64,000 bases of DNA from Sweltsa coloradensis (lineage: Eukaryota; Arthropoda; Insecta; Plecoptera; Chloroperlidae). Both the position numbers and the translations under genes were made by a program. Shown one piece after another: positions 31,101 through 40,100 of the stretch (position 1 is its first letter; each line of letters starts with the position of its first letter). The stretch lies in assembly GCA_024449915.1 (NCBI GenBank), contig JAMZAV010000026.1, positions 62,001 to 126,000 of the forward strand, written 5' to 3'. Below the pieces are notes generated by a model, which did no database searches, had not been told where the DNA came from, and was given only the letters and a program-made list of their open reading frames with translations.

Positions 31101-34100
31101 GTACATTTGAGCTTGAGCCCAACAATAATAATTATTTACAAATTTTTGTAGTTTTGTTTTTGGTTGCAAACAGTGGCACCTAATAGCATTCAATAAAAAC
31201 TGGCTCCAAAGTGAAAGAAGGTTGCCAATCTCTGCACTTAGCATATCCAAGTAAGTACTATTCGTCTAGAACCGTCTGGGGCACTATACACATTGCGAGC
31301 GGGGTGGTGTTAATTAAAGTTTACTTTGAGCGTAATTTGAGTCTCATAGTACGGCTGTGTGGCACCAGAGTGCAGCACTAGCTGTCCCGTGGGGGAACGG
31401 CAGGCTCCGTGCCAGCAACGAGGCTCCCCGTGATCGTAGCGTAGCTCGACCTCGGTCCACCTCTGCGCGCGTAGGTGAAGCGCCCAACAGTCATCTGTCA
31501 AACACCACAGTAGATGTCTCTGTGAGTTTATTACGTTGTTAATATGTCAATCATCGTGGTTGATGCCTCCGGGGACTCGCACTGCCGTTGCATACCTACA
31601 TGCATATCCTGTACTAAACTAAGAACTGAGGATGGCCAAAAATATTAATGTGCAGGAATAATTTTGATATAGATATTTGTATTTCCAACTATAAATCAAT
31701 AAAAAAAAGGATTATAGGCCTACAGGTTTAAAGAAAATTAAATATTTAAAAACAAATTATTTAATCAATTTTAAAAAATCTCCCTTTCTATTATTAGGGC
31801 CTTTGGTCCGTGAAGTCTTCAATGTTTTATAATTTGAAATTGTTTAATCATTTTTGTAAAATGTAATTAGTATGATAGCAAAAACAATTATATGAACTTA
31901 AAATAGAAATACAATTTTTTTAGTTTTTTTAAAACAATTATTACTTATTAGCCTAATATAAATTTGATGTAGGCCTACCGATAATGATTTTCCTCCACGA
32001 TATCTTTCTAATTTCTAACAATGATTTTCCTCTGCAATATCTTTCTTCCACATCAATGTTCTTGGCCATCCCTCCTAAGAACTCACTTTATTAGGTAAGG
32101 TTATTCGGTTATTGGGCGCCGTGGTGCCTCCCACGACCGAGAGTGATTCCCTCTTGGGCGATGCAACCGTCTGGAGCCAGAAGCGGCCCAGAGTCCTGAC
32201 CGGGTTCTTGACCTTGACGAACGGTTCGTCCGGAGTGGGCTCGAAGGTGTTCTTCCAGACGCGAGCGACGGTCTTCTCCTCAACGTTGATAGACCAGCAG
32301 TCATCTGAGCCCAAACAAGCGTGCACTTCCCATGTTAACAAGCACATAAGTCGCCTACCCTCATAGCACTCATAACACGCACTCTAGCTTTTAGGCATCT
32401 TATTTTGGAAGTCTTTTTTTACTTATTGTAAGCCGACAAGTAAAATGCTACAATAAATTAAGAAATTGTGTTAAGAAATGTGTAAGCAAATCCAAGCAGT
32501 AGTAACACGACGCATAGTTGAATCATTTAAATGGCTTGCCGCGATGTATTTTCCTCCCCCCTCCCGGCGCAATCGATCATAACAGTGTTTTGCAACTGTC
32601 TTCCATGAACACAGTGTTTTTCTGTCAGCGAAAAGTGGGCAAAATATACGAAAGGTTCACAACAAAAAAGTCAAAACCATTCCCCTGATTTTGTTGGGCG
32701 GTATAACCGTACAACTCTTATTACAGTGAAGGCTACATAATTTTACTTTTAGTGATAAAAATGTAACATTTTATTACTGACATTATTCGTGTTGCACACA
32801 CATTACTAGGCACCCTTGCCCAGCAACAGCAGGAGGGGCAGCTTTTCTCTTGTTGCCAAGGGTCCTGGTTCGAATACAGGGTAGGTCCTGGTTCGAATAC
32901 AGGGTAAGTCATGGATTTCTTGTCTCCCGAGCACCAGAGTTGGGAGGGAAGCCCCCTTACTATCTGTGCTGACTGTGTGCCTCAGTATGAATGGTGTGTG
33001 AAGTAACCTTGCTGATGATGACAACATGCATGCAGAATTTACTTCTTGCGTGGCCCTACCACAGGTTTGGTTATGTGTTGTGAGTTTTGTTTGCATGTAG
33101 TTAGCTGATTTTTAGTGGCCACCATCCGCCTGATGAGTCCCAGAAGGACGAAACGCGTCGTGGATTAAGGTAACAAACAACTTTAAATTAGCTGCAGTTG
33201 TCATCAGCAGGTGAAAAGTTTTGTCGTCCCCAGCCCTTCAGGCTTGGTTTTATGTTCTTTATGTTCTCTATGCTTTCCCAACCTGTCAACCCTTCTCCAA
33301 TCATATCAAACTAGCCGATTGGCCTTTTCCTAATTGTAACAGACACATTACTAAACTTGTTATGATTTTTGTTTTACAAATTTACACAATTTCTCCTGAC
33401 TTGTTTCCATTTTGTGTTAATTTCTCACTCAGACTTCCTAGCATTTATTTTTCTGCTTATTTCCCTGACTTTGTTAGGAACCCTGTCTAAGCCAAAAGTT
33501 ACTAAAACAATTGATAATGTCGACCAAAATGGTGCAACTTGAACTGGCCATTTATTTATTTTCATCAACACCAGTCTTAGTAGTCATTTAGTCAGTGTGT
33601 TATGGTACGACAACAATTGAGGTAATTCCACCCACTTACATCACAACCTGACTTCCTCGGCATACGCTGACAAACTGAAAGCAAGACGTCAGACCGTCTG
33701 ATGAAGAAGTTTGATTAACCATCGAAATATTGTAATCTCTTGTTTATTTTTAGTAGTGTTGTATAGTCTAACAAATCATTATCATTTACATCAGACCAGC
33801 TCCCTACAAAAGGCAGCAAGTAGAGAGGAAGAAGAAGTGGGGTCTCAGTGCACGTGCGGTGAGGCACGGACAATGCAGCGTAATGGCGAAGCCCACATTG
33901 CAACCTCTAAATTCATGAAGCACGCACTATTGGTATCAACACTCAACGAAAAACAACCAGCACACAGCAAACAGTCGGCCATCGTGCAAATAAAATGTAG
34001 ATAATTTGTGAAATTATCCAGGAAGATTCACTATTAATACGATCTCCTTCCCCAAATTTGACATGGAAGGTGGTGTCTACATAATCTGGTGGTGCTTTTC

Positions 34101-37100
34101 TTGTTTTAGCAGTGGGATCTAGCACTAAAATACCAGAGACAATCAATAAATTCTATGTTGACTAAGTTGAAGAAAAACGATACGCGAAGGAAAGTAATAT
34201 GCTACAATGTAGGCTGTGCGACGGGCGGTGGAGTATTTGCCCATTTTCAGGGGACTAGAAAATATTATATCTAAACTACCGTATTGGACCGAATATAGCA
34301 CGATCTTGAATGAATATAACACGACCCCCAATTTTTCAGAATCATTTCAAGAAAAAAGAAAAATCAAAGAAAATTAAAATGTACAAGAAACATTTTTTAT
34401 TTACAATGCAATGAATGAATCTAAGACTAAAGTTTCATTCTTACAACAAAACATTTTGAACAATGTTAGGGCCTAGGCCTATGTTTTTTAACATGGTAGG
34501 GCCTACCACAGTTCACCAGTCTTATTAAGGGATTACAAATCGATCATTGTGACCTAGAATCGATTCGGGATCGATTCCCAAGAAAAAACTTTTTAATTGT
34601 AGCCATATTCGCAGCAGTTATTTACGGCGATATTTCCGCGGCCTGTTGCCGCGGAGCCCATGATGACGTCACCCGCCCGCCTCACGGGATCGGCTGGCGT
34701 CGAGTGGGTGGGCGGGGCGATGCGCGGGAGTTGTATTGCGGGTGGCCTAAGTTCAGGCGCTATTTCAAATGCAAGAGCGCGGAAATAACGCGAGTGCTGT
34801 TTTAAAGATAGTATTTTCGGAAAAAACATCGCGCTATATTCGGTCCGATACGGTATTTTAATATTTAATACAATCTAGAAATTAAAAAAGTTCATCCCGA
34901 CCGGGGTTCGAACCCAGGTCTCCCACATTCCATGTAGCTATCTTAGTAAGGTATCTGATGCTAGTAGTTCAATACAGTATTTCTTAGATGTAGGCTATAA
35001 GATAGAGTGGAAGAGGAGGCTTACTGAGAATAACGCTATGGTTGCTGAGACCACCGTAGACGATGGCTACGTCTGGAGTTACGAATGTGAAACTGTGCCA
35101 GGATCGGCCTGGCGGCACAGGGAGCAGGTTGGCAGATGATGAGCTGCAACAGAGAAATAGTAGCTTTAGCTTAGGTACAGAGGAATGAATACCAGAGAGA
35201 TAAGGATTTGACAGATTAGTCCAATATACTAATGATTATTGATTAAATGATTAGTATACTTAAGTTATTAGGTAGGCCTCTTCTACAGTTTGCCTGCTTG
35301 TAGGTAATACATAGGTTAATTGACTACTATAGGCCTATATGAATAGAGAATTATAATAGGCCTACTTAAATTTTTCTAATTCCAATAATTAGATTCATAT
35401 AAGCTAGCAGAATTAAACAAGTTTTAGTTTTGTTTTTGCTAATATGCTCAGTTCTTTAAGTGAGCTAAAAGTTTCACATTATTTACGGAAAAAAGGACGA
35501 TGACGTCAATCGTCGTTCTCAGTTATAATGGAAATTACAATAGAAGTGAGGTAACTTACAGATTAATAGTGCTCCAGCGCATCGTGGAATAGTCGAGACA
35601 AATAAGGTCGTTTCTCCTAGTCGACCTGAAGCGGCCCCCAAAGACGAACGCCTTATCACCTGAAATATAATACAATGGGTGGATGTTGTCCGATTCATAT
35701 TTTCTATCTCTAATTGATCTTGGCAGGCATCTCCTCTCTGAACGTTAAGTAGGGCGTACAGTACCTGAGATATCAGCTGCGTGTGCAGCCCGGGGGCAAG
35801 GGGTCTCGCCCCCCACCTTGGGCCAGACCCACTTGTCGGTGTGAGGCTCGTAAGCCACCAGTTGATTGTTCCAGCCTCTTGGTTCGACCGACTGCAGAGT
35901 GTTGGGGTCTAGTTCGAACCAGGTTGACATGTAGCTGCTTGGCTTTGGTCCAAAACCGCCAAAGAAGTACACCCTGAAACATGTTGACTTTCAGCTCGAG
36001 TCTGGTTGCCGTAGGTCTACACAGCATTCTACCACAATACTAAAACTCTCCCAGCCTTAATCCTCACTTCAATTAGACAATAACCAGAATAATCTTAGAA
36101 AAAACAAAGAACTTGATAACCTCTCTAGAGTGAGTTTTTATGTCAAACACAGAGTGATGTTTCTACTCAGCCCCTACTTGAACATCAAGGCCTAGGCCCA
36201 AATCATTATCACTTTAGTAATAAACTACAATTGTAAAATTTAAGTTTTATTACACGGCCCTAATAGTCTATTTACTGAATCAAAAGTCAAACTATATGAT
36301 TGGATGCTATTGCTTGCACTAAAGAGTAAACAAACCTGCTCAACAGGTGACAGGTGGTACACTAGGTTGAATGGTGCAACACAATGTAATAGGCCTATAT
36401 AAATACTAGTGATGACATCGGGTAGTAAATATTGGAGTCAACCCCGGAGACTTGGGAATCAAGTAGGAGTCGACTCCTTGATCGGCAATAAAAATAAGGA
36501 AAAAGTGGTTAGCCTTGACCTATACTAAACACCCTCCTCGACCGAATTTGATCTAGGCAGGAGTAAAACACAAAACACCATGTTTTGGCAGTATAAGTAA
36601 CAACACTTAATTGTTTGTTTTGTTTGTAAGGTTGGCTTGGTATTAAACAGCATAATCTAGGTTATCTGACACAATATCTGACACCGCAACTCACTTTCGA
36701 AGGAATCGAGTAGCCGAGTACCGTACCCTATGTCGTCACTAATAAATACTCAATAGGTGGCAGCATGAACCGGTCTCTGAAAGCTAAATCAATATCAAGT
36801 AGTTGTGTCTATTCCCTGACAGATCGCAACACGAGACATGTTTCTATTGGTGAACGCGTAAAAGCCGAAATATTCTGTGAGCAGCGGGCTTCAAAGATAG
36901 CCTACATAGGCCTGCTTACTTTCATGTTATGTACTGTCCCATTGATTGATAGGTATCTTATCTAAATTAAAGGAAAAAATCCTATTAAATTAACAAACTG
37001 AATCTTGAAAATCACCTCAAGGAGTTGGGCATTGCAGGGTTAAGCTTATAAATGTGAAGAACATTTATAATGGGCAAGTTGACCTGGATCCAATGACCAT

Positions 37101-40100
37101 TGATAAAAAATAGTATATGTAAGTATACATAGGTAGTTTGGTTGATGCCAAGGGCGGGATGCGTACTTGTCTTCGTATGCCCAGCCGGCCAGCTTATCAC
37201 AAGGCGTCGGAGCGTGTCCCTGCGGCTCTAACAGGTCCCAGTGGAGCGTCGGAAGGTGGAGTCTGTAGAGCCGGTTGGTGTTGCCAACCAAGCCGTCAGC
37301 ATGATAGAATCCGCCAAACACGTAGAGCGAGTCTCCGAGCATGACTCCGCAGCAGCCGCAGTTCGGAGGGGGGAACTCACCGCTTGTGAGTAGACGTTGC
37401 CTAATGTTGCAACATGTACAGAACTTGATGTTAATCTCTAAGCAGACACTTCTAAATACCTCAACATGTACAATACTTGACGTTAACTGGGCCTAAATAA
37501 ATCTTCAAGCCTTTTTATTGCTGTTTAAATCAGTCTACCCTTCTTAGGTAGGCCACCATATGACGTGGCCAAACTTAGTCTGTTCTAAAGACCTAAAAAT
37601 AATAAAAAAATCTTCATTCCTAAGATTGAAATAATAGGTCTCTAGTCAAATATGAAGTAGACCTTATATTATTTTCTCATAAAACAGCTGCCTGCACGCT
37701 ACACTGCACATAGCCTAAGTTAAATTATTCTTCACAAGACAGACTTTAGGGGCATAGACCTACTAAATTTTAATGAAATGTTGCAAGAATAATCAATTCT
37801 AAAAAAAATAGTCTAGGCCTAGGTAAATTTTACACAGAAAAATTATGAAATCAAAAATAATAACTACCGTATTGTCCTGAATATAAGCCTACCCTTTTTT
37901 CATTATTTTAAGTCTCCAAGTCCTTTGCCAGCTAATATTTGCCTATGTTTTTTAATAATATTATAACAAGAGAAGTTAGTGGGGGTATATTCAGGTTCGG
38001 CCTATATTCGGCGCAATACGGTAAATGGCAGCTCTTGTAAGGCAAAACTAAGTTAAATTCCTTCTCGACTTTCTAGTCTGACCCACCAGATTTCAGTTTC
38101 ATGCTGATACTGCCAGATCTCGTCAGTGTAATGATAGCGCGGAGGTTCACTCGGAGGGTACTGACCGGGGGTATGCGGTAGAAGGTGGCCTTCCTAGGAG
38201 GGGCAAGAAACAAACAACATCATTAGCAGATCACCTACTCTACTAATCAAGCTGGATTTCAGTGTGGGCTACCATTACATTGCTAGAAGAGGTATAGATT
38301 GGAGAAGGGTTGACAGGTTGGGAAAGCATAGAGGACATCAAGTCCAGCCTGAAGAGCTGGGGGCGACAAAACTTTTCACCTGCTGATGACAACTGCAGCT
38401 GATTTAAAGTTGTTAGTTAATCAGGCGGATGGTGGCCACTAAAAATCAGCTAACTACACGCAAACTAAACTCACAAGACATAACCAAACCTGTGGTAGGG
38501 CCATACAAGAAGTAAATTCTGCATGCATGTTGTCATCATCAGCAAGATTACTTCACACACCATTCATACTGAGGCACACCGTCTAGAAGATGATGCACCA
38601 CGAGGTGAAATATTGAAGAACAACATTTTGAATGAGAAGTGGAAGGAAATAATTCGAGAAGAGAGAAGTAGACGACGATCAGATTAAGAGATTTAGTCGT
38701 GGCGATTAAGAGGAGACGCTGAGGTTGGCGCAAATAAAGTGCACGACTGCATGCACTCATCATCAATAGCACTGTGAGACATATATATATATATATTTCT
38801 GACTCCTGTTTCCAACTTGAGTTAGGTCAGGGGGTGGCTATAGCCACCAATTTTCTAGGGCCTTTTATGAGTTGTTAACACCGGCTTGCCAGGCCTGTCA
38901 TGTCCTCTTCAGGTTCACTCGCACTTCTTCCCACCAGCTCACGCCATCCACTTCTGCCTTCCCACAGTTTCCTTGCTTCGACTTCTTCCCACTTCTCACC
39001 TCTTTCCTGTATATCATTTCTTATTTGATCTTTCCACTTCTCTCTTGGTCTACCGACTCGTCTTTTAACTTTGTCCCCACTTTCAAATTCTGTCCTTGGA
39101 ATTCTTTCTTCTCCCATTCTTCTGACATGTCCATACCATCTCAACCTTTCTCGTCCAATTGTGAATAATAGCTTCTCAACTCCAACTTTTGTGACATAAG
39201 TCCAGAAATTGAAAATCCAAAACATGGATTTCAATTAGGCAGTAAAATTTCCATTAAACCATTTATCTTATCCGTTTAAGAAAATTACCTACACATTAGA
39301 TCTAGATAGATAGATATTGATTGGTATTGTCATAGATATGTAGGCCTAGGCCTACATAATTCATGTTGATAATTAGACCCAATTAAAACAAGATAACTAT
39401 ATGCATTTTTAAGTAACATAAAAATAATATAAAATAGTACTTGCAAGTCAGTTATAGGCCTACATAATGCTTTCACATTATAATTGATACATGTAACGTA
39501 GATAAAAATGATCGAGATCTAGTATGAAAATTTGCGTTAACACTAGACAGCGGAATAAATTACTGGCAAAATTCACAAAAATTGAGTAAGTTAGGCCTAT
39601 GGAGATTTCAAGAATTTTTATTCAAAATTGAATATTGATGAATGAATTGAGGAATTTAGGCCTACTGCCCTGGTGAAAAATATTGTCAAGATTGTATTGC
39701 AAGATCTTGGCAAGATTTTGACAAGATTGTGGTTGGTCTTTATGCGGAACTAGATGCAATTTCAATACACACTATGCCACCTTACTAGATGTTAGATGTT
39801 GTATTAGATGTATCAGCGCTTGACATCTTGCACAGATTGCATATAGAGGGTATAAACGGTAGAAAGGACAATCACCAGGATCTTGAACTAAAAATGACAA
39901 CATACTCATATCTGTTTAGAGAGTATCCAGAGAATGTGTGGTTGCACGTTTACACAGACGGGTCGGCCACACCACGGCAGGGCAATGCAGGGGCTGGAGT
40001 ATACAGCAGGGAGTTTGAAGACTCAGTCCCTGCTGGAAGGAATGGTAGTAACTATGATGGGGAAGTAAAAGCGATAGATAGAGCCTTGGAAAAAATGGAA

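Noticed and set aside
33698..33735. Second hammerhead (CUGAUGA...CGAAA)
   Set aside because: The bases between the two core boxes cannot form stem II. The only pairing (GAUG with CAUC) would consume core bases.
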